Under the pieces are notes generated by a model. It ran no database searches. It had not been told where the DNA came from and worked only from the letters and a program-made list of their open reading frames with translations. This document shows positions 47,679-57,594 of a stretch of 64,000 nt of DNA, in pieces. How positions within the stretch are numbered: the first letter of the stretch is position 1; every line of letters begins with the position of its first letter. The stretch comes from Chlorobaculum parvum NCIB 8327 (GTDB lineage: Bacteria > Bacteroidota > Chlorobiia > Chlorobiales > Chlorobiaceae), in assembly GCF_000020505.1 (NCBI RefSeq), contig NC_011027.1, positions 1,348,001-1,412,000 of the forward strand, read 5' to 3'. Both the position numbers and the translations under genes were made by a program.

Positions 47679-48113
47679 TTACTTTTGCTCAACACGGGTT
47701 TTCAACGCCCGATTCATCGCAGTGTAGCCTTGACGGAACAGACCGGAGAGGACTACAAAAATAGGTGTGGAGAGCAATCCGTCAAAGGTTTCGCAATGCA
47801 CGAATCGTGTGCTGCTGCCGGAGTCGAGCGGGTGCAGCTCGAACCAGTGATGCCCGATGAACAGCCCGGCGAGGAAAACCGCGCGCCAGCCAAGAATTTC
47901 GTTTTGACGGAATCGATCGAGCTGAGCCTTGAACCGGATCGGCGGCAGCCATGCAAACCTGATGGTAATGAGAAGGGTTTGGTCTGGCCCTCCCTCTCCG
48001 TCAACGCTCCGGATGCATGGATTCCACTCGCAGTAACGATCGAGCCCAGTCAGCACCGCCCAAACCTGCTCTGGCGGCGCATCCACAATGACCTCTGTCC
48101 TGATGCTGTTCAT
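47679..48113 (-). CDS. SRPBCC/START-like lipid-binding domain protein
   Basis: 144 residues with TEVIVDAPPEQVWAVLTGLDRYCEWNP, a classic SRPBCC (polyketide cyclase/dehydrase) start, and strand segments such as LLITIRFAWLPPIRFKAQL and HHWFELHPLDSGSSTRFVHCETFDGLL. It overlaps the outer-membrane channel gene (ATGA), so it belongs to the efflux operon. Its role there is unclear; binding of a lipid or hydrophobic substrate is possible. Confidence 0.83.
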   Translation of the reverse strand: MNSIRTEVIVDAPPEQVWAVLTGLDRYCEWNPCIRSVDGEGGPDQTLLITIRFAWLPPIRFKAQLDRFRQNEILGWRAVFLAGLFIGHHWFELHPLDSGSSTRFVHCETFDGLLSTPIFVVLSGLFRQGYTAMNRALKTRVEQK

Positions 48114-49564
48114 CGCTGACCGAGCACTTCACCCTCTTCCTGCCAGCCGCCTCCCACGGCACGGTACAGATCGGCGATAGCTGCCAGATGACTTCGCTGG
48201 ACATCGGCCAGTTCAAGCTCTGACTGGAGCAGCGAGCTTTCGGCGGTGATCACTTCGAGGTAAGTCGCCATGCCGCTGTTGAAGAGCAAGCAGGAATTGC
48301 TGGCGGCCTTGCGCAGCGCGGCCACGCGGGCTTCGGCGATGTTCTCCTGCTCACCGGTTTTATCCACCTGTTCAAGCGCGTTGGAGACCTCCCCTACGGC
48401 CACAAACAGCGTTTTACGGAACGCCAGCTCAGCCTGGTCGCGCTTGATTTTCGACTGTTCGTACTGCGCCTTGAGCTGTCCGTGGCGAAACACAGGCTGC
48501 GTAAGACCGCCCAGAAGCGACTCGAAGAGTGAACCGGGCGTCGAGAACCACTTGCTCGACTCGATGGCGTTCAGCCCGCCCTCCGCCGTGACCGTCAGCG
48601 AAGGGTACATCATCGCCTTATTCACTCCGGTCATGGCGTGCGCCTCCATCAGCGAGGCTTCGGCGGCGCGCACATCAGGACGATTGCGGAGCAGCGCCAG
48701 CGGCACGCCAGCGCCGAGCGAATCGGGCAGCACGACTGCCTTCGCACCTTGGCTCCGTTTGATGGGCGTGCCGGGCATCCTGCCTGCCAGAATCGACAGC
48801 GCATTCTCCTGCGCGTTTCTCGACGCCTCGAGCTTCGGCAATGCGAGTTTAGCCGTCAGCAGTTGCGCCTCCTGCTGATCGACGGCAAGGCTGGTGACGT
48901 TACCCGCATCGTATTGCAGGCGCATCATGGCCAGCGTGGTATCGGCAAGCGCAATGTTGCGGCGGGCGATGTCGATCTGCTCGTCAAGCATGGTGAGGTT
49001 CCAGTAGCCCTGTGCAACCGATGAAACGAGCGTTGTGCGCACAGCTCTTGCCGCGTCGGTGCTCCGAAGATACTCGGCGAGGGCGGCCTTTTTCGAGTTC
49101 TGCAACTTCGCCCAGATGTCTGCATCCCACGACACGCTCAGCGCCGCCGTGTAGCTTCGGCTCGTACGCTCCTGACCTTTCGAAGCGCCATAGCTGTTGC
49201 GCGAATCTTTTGAATAGCTGTATGTAGCGCCCAGATCGGCCTCGGGCAGGAACCAGAGCTTTGCCACATCGAGCGACTTGCGTGCGTAGTCGATATTCTT
49301 CATCGCGATGCGCAGATCGTGGTTGTTCTCGACCGCGCTATCGATCAGTTCGAGCAACGCCGGATCGGCAAAGAATTCACGGTACGGCACCCTGGCCAGC
49401 TCTTTGCCGGGAGTTTTCTGTCCGGGATACGTCTCGGGAAGCGCCACATCGGGACGCCTGTACTCCTTGATCGGACTACAGGCCGAGAGGCCAAATCCGG
49501 CAAAGGAGATCAACAACAACAGCGGCAGCGCGCGTTTCATAACTTGATTGTACTGGTTCTTCAT
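48110..49564 (-). CDS. Outer-membrane efflux channel (TolC/OprM family lipoprotein)
   Basis: 484 residues, NodT/OprM type: a lipoprotein signal ending in LSAC with Cys near residue 29, then two halves of alpha-helical hairpins (long coiled segments ALAEYLRSTDAARAVRTTLVSSVAQGYWNLTMLDEQIDIA and LEQVDKTGEQENIAEARVAALRKAASNS). It forms the duct of a tripartite pump. Start ATG 49564 overlaps the RND gene stop; ATG 49540 (MKRALP) is a possible start that also gives the signal peptide. Confidence 0.93.
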   Translation of the reverse strand: MKNQYNQVMKRALPLLLLISFAGFGLSACSPIKEYRRPDVALPETYPGQKTPGKELARVPYREFFADPALLELIDSAVENNHDLRIAMKNIDYARKSLDVAKLWFLPEADLGATYSYSKDSRNSYGASKGQERTSRSYTAALSVSWDADIWAKLQNSKKAALAEYLRSTDAARAVRTTLVSSVAQGYWNLTMLDEQIDIARRNIALADTTLAMMRLQYDAGNVTSLAVDQQEAQLLTAKLALPKLEASRNAQENALSILAGRMPGTPIKRSQGAKAVVLPDSLGAGVPLALLRNRPDVRAAEASLMEAHAMTGVNKAMMYPSLTVTAEGGLNAIESSKWFSTPGSLFESLLGGLTQPVFRHGQLKAQYEQSKIKRDQAELAFRKTLFVAVGEVSNALEQVDKTGEQENIAEARVAALRKAASNSCLLFNSGMATYLEVITAESSLLQSELELADVQRSHLAAIADLYRAVGGGWQEEGEVLGQR

Positions 49565-52500
49565 TCGTGCGCCCCCTCGTTTTTCAGATGCTCGGCAAGC
49601 AGGTCGCCCGCCTCGACGATCGGAGCTGCCGGGCCGGTGAAGCGCTCCTGCAAGCCCTGGAACGCCACGAAGAGCACCGGCACCACGAGAATGCCGAGCA
49701 CCATGCCGATGAACATGCCACCGATGGCCGACGCGCCGATCGAGTGGTTCCCCAACGCGGCCGGGCCGGTCACGAAAAGCAGAGGCAAAAGACCGGCGAC
49801 AAAAGCCAGCGAGGTCATCAGAATCGGGCGAAGCCTTGCCCTGGCTCCCGCCATCGCCGCATCAACCAGCGGCATACCGGCCAAACGCCGCTGGAGCGCA
49901 AACTCGACGATGAGGATCGCATTTTTAGCGAGCAGGCCGATCAGCATGATAATGGCCACCTGCACGTAAATATTGTTCTCGATCCCCGCCAGCTTGATGC
50001 CGATAAACACGCCAAGCAGACCGGTCGGAATGGAAAACATAACAGCCAGCGGCAAAAGATAGCTTTCGTACAAGGCCGAGAGCAGGAAATAGACAAACAC
50101 CACCGAGAGCAGGAAGATGAAAAACAATCCACCCGACGATTCGATCTCCTCGCGACTCTGCCCTTTCCAGTCATAGGTGAAGCCTGTCGGCAGATTGGTG
50201 CGCGAGACCTCCTCGACGGCCTGAATCGCCTGACCGGTGCTGTAACCGGGGGCAGGCATGGCGTTGATCGAAATGGCGTTGAACAGGTTGAAGTGATCAA
50301 CCGCATCCGGGCCATAGACGCGCTTGAGGGTAATGATCGCGCTGACCGGTACCATCTCGCCGCTGGCGTTCTTGACGAAGATACCGTTGAGCGAATCAGG
50401 CGTGCGGCGGTCGTTCGGCTCGGCCTGCAGAACGACGCGGAAGTACTTGCCGAAGCGGTTGAAATCGGAGGCCTGCTGGCTGCCGTAATAGGCCTGAAGC
50501 ACGGTCATCAGCTCCTTGACGCTCACGCCAAGATCGGCCGCGCGGACGTTATCGACCACCAGCTCGTACTGCGGATAGGTAGCCTTGAAAGTGGTGAACG
50601 CCACGGCGATTTCAGGCCGCTGCATCAGGGCGCCGATGAACCCCTGCGCCACCCCCTCGAACTTGTGCAGATCACCGCCGCTGCGATCCTGCAACACCAT
50701 TTCGAGACCGCTCACCGTACCGAAGCCGGGCACGGTTGGCATCGAGAGCGCGAAGAAGTTGCCCTCCTTGATCGGCGCGAGCTTCTGGTTGACCTGCCCG
50801 AGAATCGCTTTGATGTCTCGAACCTTGCCGCGCTCTTTCAGATCGTGAAGCTGAATAAACATGAGGCCCGCCGAAGGTGAGGAGCTGCGGGTAAGGATGT
50901 TGATGCCGGTCACCGAAATCACCTTCTTGATCGCAGGCATGGTGCGCAGAACCTTGTCCGCCCGATCCATCACCTCCTGCGTACGGGCCATCGACGCGCC
51001 GGGCGGCGTGGAGACCGAGACGATCACGAAGCCGTTGTCTTCGTCGGGAATAAAGCCGGTCGGCGTGGTTTGGAACATCCAGAACGCCACGGCAGTCACC
51101 ACGGCAAGCGCCCCGAACGCCACCATCCGGTGACGCATGAAATAGTCGAGGATGCCGCTGTAGCGCTGGCGAACCGCGTCAAATCCGGCATTGAACCCCT
51201 TGACAAAGCGCCCGGCGAAACCTCCGAAACGCGAGTGCTTCTCTTCGGAGTGCAGATCAGTCAGGAAAATCGCGCAGAGCGCCGGGCTGAGGGTCAGCGC
51301 GTTGACCGCTGAAATCAGGATCGCGATGGCGAGCGTGAAGGCGAACTGGCGGTAGAAGACGCCGGTCGAACCTTCGAGAAATCCAACCGGCAGAAACACC
51401 GACGCCATGACGAGCGTGATGGTCACGATGGCCGTGGTGATTTCGCGCATCGCCGAAACGGTGGCGACTTTGGCCGGGTAGCCTTTCTCCTCGATCTTGG
51501 CGTGCACCGCCTCGACCACCACGATGGCGTCATCAACCACGATACCGATGGCCAGCACCAGGCCGAAAAGCGTCAGTACGTTGATCGAGAAACCGAACAG
51601 GTTCATAAAAAAGAAGGTGCCGATGATCGCCACCGGCACGGCGATGGCCGGAATCAGGGTCGAGCGGAAATCCTGCAAAAAGAGGAACACCACGAGGAAT
51701 ACCAACAGGAACGCCTCGATAAGGGTGTGCTGCACCTGCTCGATCGACTCATCCACAACTTTTTTGGAGCTGAACGGAATAGCATACTCGACGCCCGTAG
51801 GAAAGCTTCGTGACGCCTTTTCCAGCACCTCGCGAAGCTGGGTCTCGACCTCGTTGGCGTTGGAGCCGGGCGCCTGATAGACCGCCATGACCGCGCTCGG
51901 CTGGCCGTTTGCCTTGGCGTTAACCGTGTAGCTGTACGCGGCGAACTCGACGCGCGCAATGTCCTTCAGGCGCAGCAGCGAACCGTCCGGATTGGCTCGG
52001 ATGACGATGTTTTCGTAATCCTCCGGGCGCTCGAATTTGCCGCGATACTTCATCACATACTGCATCGGCGCGTCGCTCATCTGGCCGAATTCACCCGGCG
52101 CAGCTTCGAGGTTCTGGCTCTGGATCGCCGCCGACACCTCCTGCGGCGACAGGCCATACGCGGCCATCTGCGCCGGACGCAGCCAGACGCGCATCGCGTA
52201 ATCCATCTTGCCGTACACCGCCACCTGACCGACACCCGGCACGCGGGCCAGCGCATCGACGATATTGATCTTGGCGTAGTTCTGCAAAAAAGTCGCATCG
52301 AACGCCTTGACGCTGCTCGACAGATTGATGAGCATGATCTGGCTGTTCTGCCGCTTGATGGTCGAAACGCCGATCTGGTTCACCTCGGCGGGCAAGCGGC
52401 TGGTAGCCTGCGCTACGCGGTTCTGCACGTTCACCGCCGCCTGGTCGGGGTCGGTGCCCTGCTTGAAGAAAACGTTGATGGAAAGTGACCCGTCGTTCGA

Positions 52501-52746
52501 GGAGGTCGAGGTCATGTAGGTCATGTTCTCGACGCCGTTGATCGCCTCTTCGAGCGGCGGAGCCACCGTGCGTCCGACGGTTTCGGCGTTCGCGCCGGGA
52601 TAGCTCGCCGTCACCGAAACGCTCGGCGGAGCGATGTCGGGAAAGCGCGTGATCGAGAGCTGGTTCATGCTGACCAGGCCAAGAATCACGAGAATGACCG
52701 AAATGACAGTCGCCAGTACAGGGCGGGAGATGAAGCGTTCAAACAT
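49561..52746 (-). CDS. RND transporter, hydrophobe/amphiphile efflux (AcrB-like)
   Basis: 1061 residues, standard for HAE1 pumps, with the conserved start FISRPVLATVISVILVILGLVSMNQLSITRFPDIAPPSVSVTASYPGANAETV and two halves of six helices with a large periplasmic domain each. The proton-relay Asp pair in helix 4 is within GIVVDDAIVVVEAVHA. It exports drugs, dyes or lipids with the fusion protein and channel encoded next to it. The gap to the upstream fusion gene is 12 bp. Confidence 0.97.
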   Translation of the reverse strand: MFERFISRPVLATVISVILVILGLVSMNQLSITRFPDIAPPSVSVTASYPGANAETVGRTVAPPLEEAINGVENMTYMTSTSSNDGSLSINVFFKQGTDPDQAAVNVQNRVAQATSRLPAEVNQIGVSTIKRQNSQIMLINLSSSVKAFDATFLQNYAKINIVDALARVPGVGQVAVYGKMDYAMRVWLRPAQMAAYGLSPQEVSAAIQSQNLEAAPGEFGQMSDAPMQYVMKYRGKFERPEDYENIVIRANPDGSLLRLKDIARVEFAAYSYTVNAKANGQPSAVMAVYQAPGSNANEVETQLREVLEKASRSFPTGVEYAIPFSSKKVVDESIEQVQHTLIEAFLLVFLVVFLFLQDFRSTLIPAIAVPVAIIGTFFFMNLFGFSINVLTLFGLVLAIGIVVDDAIVVVEAVHAKIEEKGYPAKVATVSAMREITTAIVTITLVMASVFLPVGFLEGSTGVFYRQFAFTLAIAILISAVNALTLSPALCAIFLTDLHSEEKHSRFGGFAGRFVKGFNAGFDAVRQRYSGILDYFMRHRMVAFGALAVVTAVAFWMFQTTPTGFIPDEDNGFVIVSVSTPPGASMARTQEVMDRADKVLRTMPAIKKVISVTGINILTRSSSPSAGLMFIQLHDLKERGKVRDIKAILGQVNQKLAPIKEGNFFALSMPTVPGFGTVSGLEMVLQDRSGGDLHKFEGVAQGFIGALMQRPEIAVAFTTFKATYPQYELVVDNVRAADLGVSVKELMTVLQAYYGSQQASDFNRFGKYFRVVLQAEPNDRRTPDSLNGIFVKNASGEMVPVSAIITLKRVYGPDAVDHFNLFNAISINAMPAPGYSTGQAIQAVEEVSRTNLPTGFTYDWKGQSREEIESSGGLFFIFLLSVVFVYFLLSALYESYLLPLAVMFSIPTGLLGVFIGIKLAGIENNIYVQVAIIMLIGLLAKNAILIVEFALQRRLAGMPLVDAAMAGARARLRPILMTSLAFVAGLLPLLFVTGPAALGNHSIGASAIGGMFIGMVLGILVVPVLFVAFQGLQERFTGPAAPIVEAGDLLAEHLKNEGAHE

Positions 52747-52758
52747 AAGCCCTGGGGA

Positions 52759-53949
52759 TTAATGACCGTTTTGATTTGATGGAGCCGGTGCCGTAGCGCC
52801 CGCCGAATCCCCGGACAGCGGCTTGATGACCATGCCATCCTGCAAACGGTCGATACCGGCCGTAACAATCGTGTCGCCCGGCTTGATGCCGTCACTGACG
52901 ATGTAGTTCTGGCCGCTCGCACCCTCAACGGTAATAACCTTTTTCATCACCTTGTTGCCCTCGGTCAGAACGCAGACCATCACTTTGTCCTGAAGCTCAA
53001 CCGTGGCCGCCTGCGGCACGAGCATCACGTTGTGATAGCCGGCCATGAGGCTCACCGTCCCGGAGTTGCCGCTGCGCAGCAGCCCCTCCCTGTTCGGGAA
53101 CGACACCCGAAGGCCGATCGAGCCGGTCGAGGAATCGAACCCGCCGCTGATCGATTCGAGCTTGCCCTCATGCTGATAGACCGTACCATCCGACAGGGTC
53201 AGCCTGACCGGAGGCACGGCATTGATTTTCTCCTGAAGCGTCGCACCGGCGTAGCGTTGTTTGAAATCTGCAAATGCAGATTCGCTCATGCTGAACACCG
53301 CGTACATGCGGTTCACGTCCGAGAGCATGGTCAAGGCCTGCGTCTGGTTTTTGGTCACAAGATTACCCTGACGGAACGGAATCCGCCCGACGTAACCGGC
53401 CACCGGAGCCTTGATCTCGGTATAACCGAGGTTGATCGCCGCGGTCTTGGCCGTTGCCGCCGCCTGATCGGCTTGCGCTTTTGCAGCCTGGAACTGCGCC
53501 CTGGCCGTCGTAAGTTGCACCGGCGAAACCACTTTGTTCTCCACCAGCGGAATCAGCTTGTCGACATTGACCTTCGCCACCCGCGCCTGCGCCTCTGCAG
53601 CATGTTGCGCAGCCAGCGCCGTCTTGTACTGCTCGCGATAGACCGCGTCGTCGATTTTGAACAGCGCCTGTCCCTTTTTAACCAGCTCACCCTCTTTGAC
53701 CAGAATCGCCTGCAGCGTTCCATCCACCTGCGGCCGGATCTCCGCATCAGCCAAACCTTCCAGCCGGACGGAATAGGTGCTCGCAACCGACGCTGACGAG
53801 GGCTCGACCTTCATCACCGGTAGCTCCGGCATCATCTGCTGCGGCTTCTCCTGCTTGCTGCCGCATCCTGAAAGAAAAAGCGATGAGACAAGCAATCCAG
53901 CGGAAGCGAGCCTGAAAAGATGGGATCTGAATGTGGGAATCGTGCTCAT
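52759..53949 (-). CDS. Periplasmic adaptor (membrane fusion protein, AcrA family), lipoprotein
   Basis: 396 residues. Lipoprotein signal with LLVSSLFLSGCGSK, then the lipoyl/hairpin layout: IRPQVDGTLQAILVKEGELVKKGQALFKIDDAVYREQYKTALAAQHAAEAQ, coiled hairpin, KAPVAGYVGRIPFRQGNLV, and a beta-barrel with GTVSLMAGYHNVMLVPQAATVELQD. First gene of the four-gene efflux operon. No regulator gene is next to it. Confidence 0.94.
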   Translation of the reverse strand: MSTIPTFRSHLFRLASAGLLVSSLFLSGCGSKQEKPQQMMPELPVMKVEPSSASVASTYSVRLEGLADAEIRPQVDGTLQAILVKEGELVKKGQALFKIDDAVYREQYKTALAAQHAAEAQARVAKVNVDKLIPLVENKVVSPVQLTTARAQFQAAKAQADQAAATAKTAAINLGYTEIKAPVAGYVGRIPFRQGNLVTKNQTQALTMLSDVNRMYAVFSMSESAFADFKQRYAGATLQEKINAVPPVRLTLSDGTVYQHEGKLESISGGFDSSTGSIGLRVSFPNREGLLRSGNSGTVSLMAGYHNVMLVPQAATVELQDKVMVCVLTEGNKVMKKVITVEGASGQNYIVSDGIKPGDTIVTAGIDRLQDGMVIKPLSGDSAGATAPAPSNQNGH

Positions 53950-54190
53950 GGTCAGGGCGAGACAAAAATGACAGATAAACGCAAATGCTGGAATGTAAAG
54001 AAAGAAAAATACAAAACCCGGTTTAACAATAGTGAAAACACAACAGCGGAAAAGATGTTACAGTCTATTATCACAAATAACGTAAAATCAACGAAAAGAC
54101 CGAAACCTACCAATAAATTCCGGACATCACCAAACTCAGCCTGAAAATTTTCGGATACACCTGGCTCATAGGTTCACTTTGTGACGTCAG
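53950..54190. other. Intergenic region upstream of the efflux operon
   Basis: 241 bp, AT-rich (long A-rich stretches near 53995-54040), presumably with the efflux operon promoter. No palindromic operator stood out. Confidence 0.4.
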
Positions 54191-54688
54191 TTATCCACGA
54201 TTCCTGCGCTCAAAATCGAGCAGCCACCGCTTCAGCTCCACCCCGCTTGAATAGCCTCCAAGCCGTCCCCCAACACCAACGACCCGGTGGCACGGCACGA
54301 TGATCGGCAACGGATTCCGCCCGCACGCCGACCCGACCGCTCGTGCCGCACCCGGTGAGCCAATCGCCGCAGCCAGCTCACCATACGGCGCTGTCTGCCC
54401 ATACGGAATGGCGAGCATCGCCTCCCGCACCCGGCGCTCGAAATCGGTTCGAGCATCAGCCAAAGGCAACGAAAATGCTTTCAGGCGCCCTGCAAACCAC
54501 GCGTCGAGCTGCCCGAACGCCTCGTCGATCAACGGTGAACCTGGAGCACTGACAGCCGTTGACGGCTCAACGTGCATAAATAATAGATCAGTAACCCGTC
54601 CACCGTGCGCCCTGATTCCGATCAAACCCACCGGCATACGTCGACAGGAAAACGAACTGTAATTTGTCAGTATTGACTCTTGCTGCAT
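54191..54688 (-). CDS. ogt: Methylated-DNA--protein-cysteine methyltransferase
   Basis: 165 residues with the active-site IVPCHRVVGVGG (Cys at about 133), IPYGQTAPYGELAAAIGSPGAARAVG (helix-turn-helix) and a C-terminal GGYSSGVELKRWLLDFE. It removes O6-alkyl groups from guanine in a suicidal reaction. Whether it is Ogt or Ada-type is not certain; there is no Ada N-terminal domain. Confidence 0.94.
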   Translation of the reverse strand: MQQESILTNYSSFSCRRMPVGLIGIRAHGGRVTDLLFMHVEPSTAVSAPGSPLIDEAFGQLDAWFAGRLKAFSLPLADARTDFERRVREAMLAIPYGQTAPYGELAAAIGSPGAARAVGSACGRNPLPIIVPCHRVVGVGGRLGGYSSGVELKRWLLDFERRNRG

Positions 54689-54748
54689 TTGTGGTGTCCG
54701 TTAATTGACGTTGCATAAATCCTTTTCATCGGCCAGACATATTCGGCC

Positions 54749-55492
54749 TCAAAGCATAAACATACCTCCCGAGACCGGAATGTAGCAGCCGGTCACGAAG
54801 CGGCTGTGGTCGGAGGCTACCGCAAGCACCGCCCCGGCGACATCTTCCGGAAGGGCGACTCGCTTGAGCGGTGTCATATCGGCCATCATCGCCTTTTGAT
54901 CGTCGGGTAGCCAGGCCGTAGCGTCAGTCAGAGTGAGGCCGGGAGCGATCACGTTGACACGGATGCCGAAGGCGCCGACCTCTTCAGCGAGCGAGCGCAC
55001 GAAAGCGTCAAGGCCCGATTTGGCCGTGCTGTGAACGATGAATCCAGGCGAGGAGTGACGCGACAGCGTGCTCGAAATAGCGATGATGCTGCCCGATTTC
55101 TGCTCGATCATACCCGGCAGAACCGCCTGAGAGCAGAAAAAGATCGATTTCAGCTCGCCGGTGAGCTTGGCCTCGAATTCATCCCAGGCGAACTGCGTAA
55201 ACGGCTTGACCGGAAAACCGATCGATGCGTTGCTGACCAGCAGATCAACCGGCCCGAGGTGTTGCTCCACCTCCGCAACCATCGCCTGCACCTGCGCCTC
55301 ATCGCGCACATCGGCGCGGACGGCGAGCGCCTTGCCGCCAGCCTGCGTAATTTCATCGACGACAGCATGAGCCGCGCCTTCACTCTGGAAATAGTTGACC
55401 GCCACCGCTGCCCCCTCGGCAGCCAGAAGCTTGGCCGTAGCCCGCCCGATACCCCGGCTCGCACCCGTAACCAATGCGACTCTGCCTTTCAT
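54749..55492 (-). CDS. Short-chain dehydrogenase/reductase with His at the catalytic Tyr position
   Basis: 247 residues of classical SDR length: VALVTGASRGIGRATA (cofactor), ADVRDEAQVQ, SNASIG (normally NNAG), SIIAISSTLSR (catalytic Ser) and VHSTAKSGLDAF. The YxxxK motif reads HxxxK, because the codon is CAC instead of TAC. Without the Tyr it might have poor or altered reductase activity. It resembles FabG-type enzymes otherwise. It lies 57 bp upstream of ogt in the same leftward direction. Confidence 0.88.
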   Translation of the reverse strand: MKGRVALVTGASRGIGRATAKLLAAEGAAVAVNYFQSEGAAHAVVDEITQAGGKALAVRADVRDEAQVQAMVAEVEQHLGPVDLLVSNASIGFPVKPFTQFAWDEFEAKLTGELKSIFFCSQAVLPGMIEQKSGSIIAISSTLSRHSSPGFIVHSTAKSGLDAFVRSLAEEVGAFGIRVNVIAPGLTLTDATAWLPDDQKAMMADMTPLKRVALPEDVAGAVLAVASDHSRFVTGCYIPVSGGMFML

Positions 55493-55941
55493 ACTCGTGA
55501 GTTTTTAGGATTTCGTTGAATCACAGGAATGCTTATCAAACATAACAATATTTGAAATCAGCTATTTCCTTTTAAGTGACGCATTCAAAATGAAGCTGAC
55601 ATTTTGTTTCGATGGCAGAACAAATCCTGACCACATTCGTTCCAAGAGCGGAAAATGCCGCAAAAACCGGTATTTTTGTACAAAACAACCACCAGTCGCG
55701 TCGCTCGCTGAAAAATCCCCAAGCTTTTGCAATGGCATGACAAGCACCGAATCGATCGCGAAGTCCGAAAAAAGCGAAATCTTCGAGTGGAGGACTGTTC
55801 GATTTTGAAAAGGAGGGCTGAATGATCGCCGGTCGCGAATAACGCTGACCATAATGTTCATTCGTTCTGTGATCCGGATGTACTTTCCCGGATTTCTATT
55901 TGGATAATCCGGATATTCTCTTAGATTTAGAGCCATAACAT
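55493..55941. other. Gene-less region between SDR gene and initiator tRNA
   Basis: 449 bp. Short open frames in both directions have no recognisable domain, and a long leftward one runs through the tRNA. It probably carries the tRNA promoter; no other element is recognised. Confidence 0.5.
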
Positions 55942-56017
<76 letters not shown>

Positions 56018-56020
56018 AGA

Positions 56021-56051
56021 AGCCGCCTGCAGTACGAGGCGGCTTTTTTTG
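56021..56051 (+). terminator. Terminator of initiator tRNA copy 2
   Basis: Stem AGCCGCCT / AGGCGGCT (56021-56028 with 56037-56044), 8-base loop, then seven Us. Confidence 0.9.
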
Positions 56052-56229
56052 TTGTACAGGCTTACGATCAGCGCGCCGGAAGCACACCGCTTTGACGTCA
56101 AATGAGCGGTGAGATTCGTACGCTTGAAGAAGCTGGGGACACTCCTTTTCTTCGAAACGATTCTTGCCTCTTTTCTGTTTTATTGACAGATTTACAAGGC
56201 AAAACCAACCAATATTTTATAGCACAACC

Positions 56230-56922
56230 ATGTTTTATTTCGATCCGGCATATTTTCTGTTCGCCCTTCCGCCGCTGTTGCTCGGCCTCTGGGCGCAGTT
56301 CAAAGTCAAATCAGCGTTTAAAAAATATTCGCAGGTGGCGACCCAGAGTGGCATGACGGGAGCGCAGGCGGCCTTGAAGATTCTCCAGCGTGGCGGTCTC
56401 GGCAGCGTCAACGTCGAGATGACTCGGGGAATGCTCTCCGACCACTACGATCCTCGCCACAAAGTGCTGCGCCTCAGCGAAGAGGTCTACAGCCTCCCGA
56501 GCATTGCATCGGTGGGCGTTGCCGCGCACGAGGCAGGGCACGCCTTGCAGGACAAGAAGGACTACTTCCCGCTTGCCATCCGTTCAGCGATGGTACCGGT
56601 GGTTTCACTCGGCAGTTGGCTTGGGCCGATCCTCTTCATGATCGGCTTTTTCCTCTCCGGCACGCTGGGCAGTTCGCTGGCTTGGGCGGGCATCATTCTG
56701 TTTGGCGGCACGGCGCTTTTCGCGCTGGTAACGCTGCCGGTGGAGTTTGATGCAAGCCGCCGAGCCAAGGAGTTGCTGGTTTCCCAGGGCATCGTCTCAC
56801 AGCGTGAAATGGAAGGCGTAAACGCCGTGCTTGATGCTGCTGCGCTTACCTACGTTGCTGCCGCCGCGCAGGCGATCATGCAGTTGCTTTATTATGTGAT
56901 GGTCATGAACCGGCGAGATTAA
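56230..56922 (+). CDS. Zinc metallopeptidase of the YugP family, membrane protein
   Basis: 230 residues from ATG 56230 (an upstream in-frame ATG at 56164 adds unsupported sequence). It has the zinc motif AAHEAGHALQ near 100-109 (HExxH) and four to five hydrophobic segments at both ends, as in YugP-type putative neutral zinc peptidases. Substrate and role unknown; close relatives are inner-membrane proteases. A terminator follows. Confidence 0.88.
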   Translation: MFYFDPAYFLFALPPLLLGLWAQFKVKSAFKKYSQVATQSGMTGAQAALKILQRGGLGSVNVEMTRGMLSDHYDPRHKVLRLSEEVYSLPSIASVGVAAHEAGHALQDKKDYFPLAIRSAMVPVVSLGSWLGPILFMIGFFLSGTLGSSLAWAGIILFGGTALFALVTLPVEFDASRRAKELLVSQGIVSQREMEGVNAVLDAAALTYVAAAAQAIMQLLYYVMVMNRRD

Positions 56923-56945
56923 TCGCAAGAGACAAGAGAGAATAC

Positions 56946-56981
56946 AAAAAGGGGCGGCCAACCGGTCGCCCCTCTGTTTTT
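56946..56981. terminator. Terminator between zinc protease and thioredoxin genes, bidirectional
   Basis: Stem GGGGCGGCC / GGTCGCCCC (56951-56959 with 56964-56972, one G-T pair), loop AACC, U-rich on the right (TCTGTTTTT) and A run on the left. Its core matches the hairpin at 41959-41978. Confidence 0.8.
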
Positions 56982-57028
56982 CCTGCTATTTTGGCGAACG
57001 ACACCTTTCGCGTCGCATGCGCACACCG

Positions 57029-57334
57029 CTACCCGATCACCTTTAAGACTTCCTGACGCATCTGCTGGTAAGGGATAGCACCGGCGGTACGCCATTGAAT
57101 CTGACCACCGACAAAGAGCATAAGGGCCGGAATACCCTGAACCTGGAAGCGGGCGGCAGCATCTGGCTGCTGATCGACGTTGACCTTGACCACGGTTATC
57201 CGGCCTTTAAACTCTTTGGCAAGCTGCTGAACGGCTGGAGCCACTATCTTGCAAGGGCCACACCAATCCGCCCAGAAATCGACAAAAACAGGTAGTGCAC
57301 TTGTTCTGATAAGATCGTCAAGTGATTTAGCCAT
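57029..57334 (-). CDS. trxA: Thioredoxin
   Basis: 101 residues. WADWCGPCKIVAPAV carries the redox CGPC pair near 26-29, and the cis-Pro VQGIPALMLF is present. It reduces protein disulfides in the cytoplasm. Convergent with the zinc protease gene. Confidence 0.95.
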   Translation of the reverse strand: MAKSLDDLIRTSALPVFVDFWADWCGPCKIVAPAVQQLAKEFKGRITVVKVNVDQQPDAAARFQVQGIPALMLFVGGQIQWRTAGAIPYQQMRQEVLKVIG

Positions 57335-57594
57335 AATGATTGAACAACATTATCGTTTGCAACTTATAGAAAACAGCCCTTGTCAGTGACAGGACTCTTG
57401 CATAAAAAAACAGCTCTCCCCCTTTGACCGTTTCGATTATCGTACCGAAGCGTTGCATATGACCAAGCCCTCAGGATTGAGGCTGCTGAAACTTATAGCC
57501 AACCGACAAGGTTGATCTGAAAAATTACGGTTCACCGTCCTGTTTTTTGAACGGCTCTGTGTCGAAAAACGGGCATCTCCATTACCAATTGCCG
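57335..57594. other. Intergenic region upstream of the PTPS-folE pair
   Basis: 260 bp between divergent trxA and PTPS. It is AT-rich in places and presumably carries both promoters; no clear element recognised. An alternative TTG start of PTPS would lie at 57547. Confidence 0.4.
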
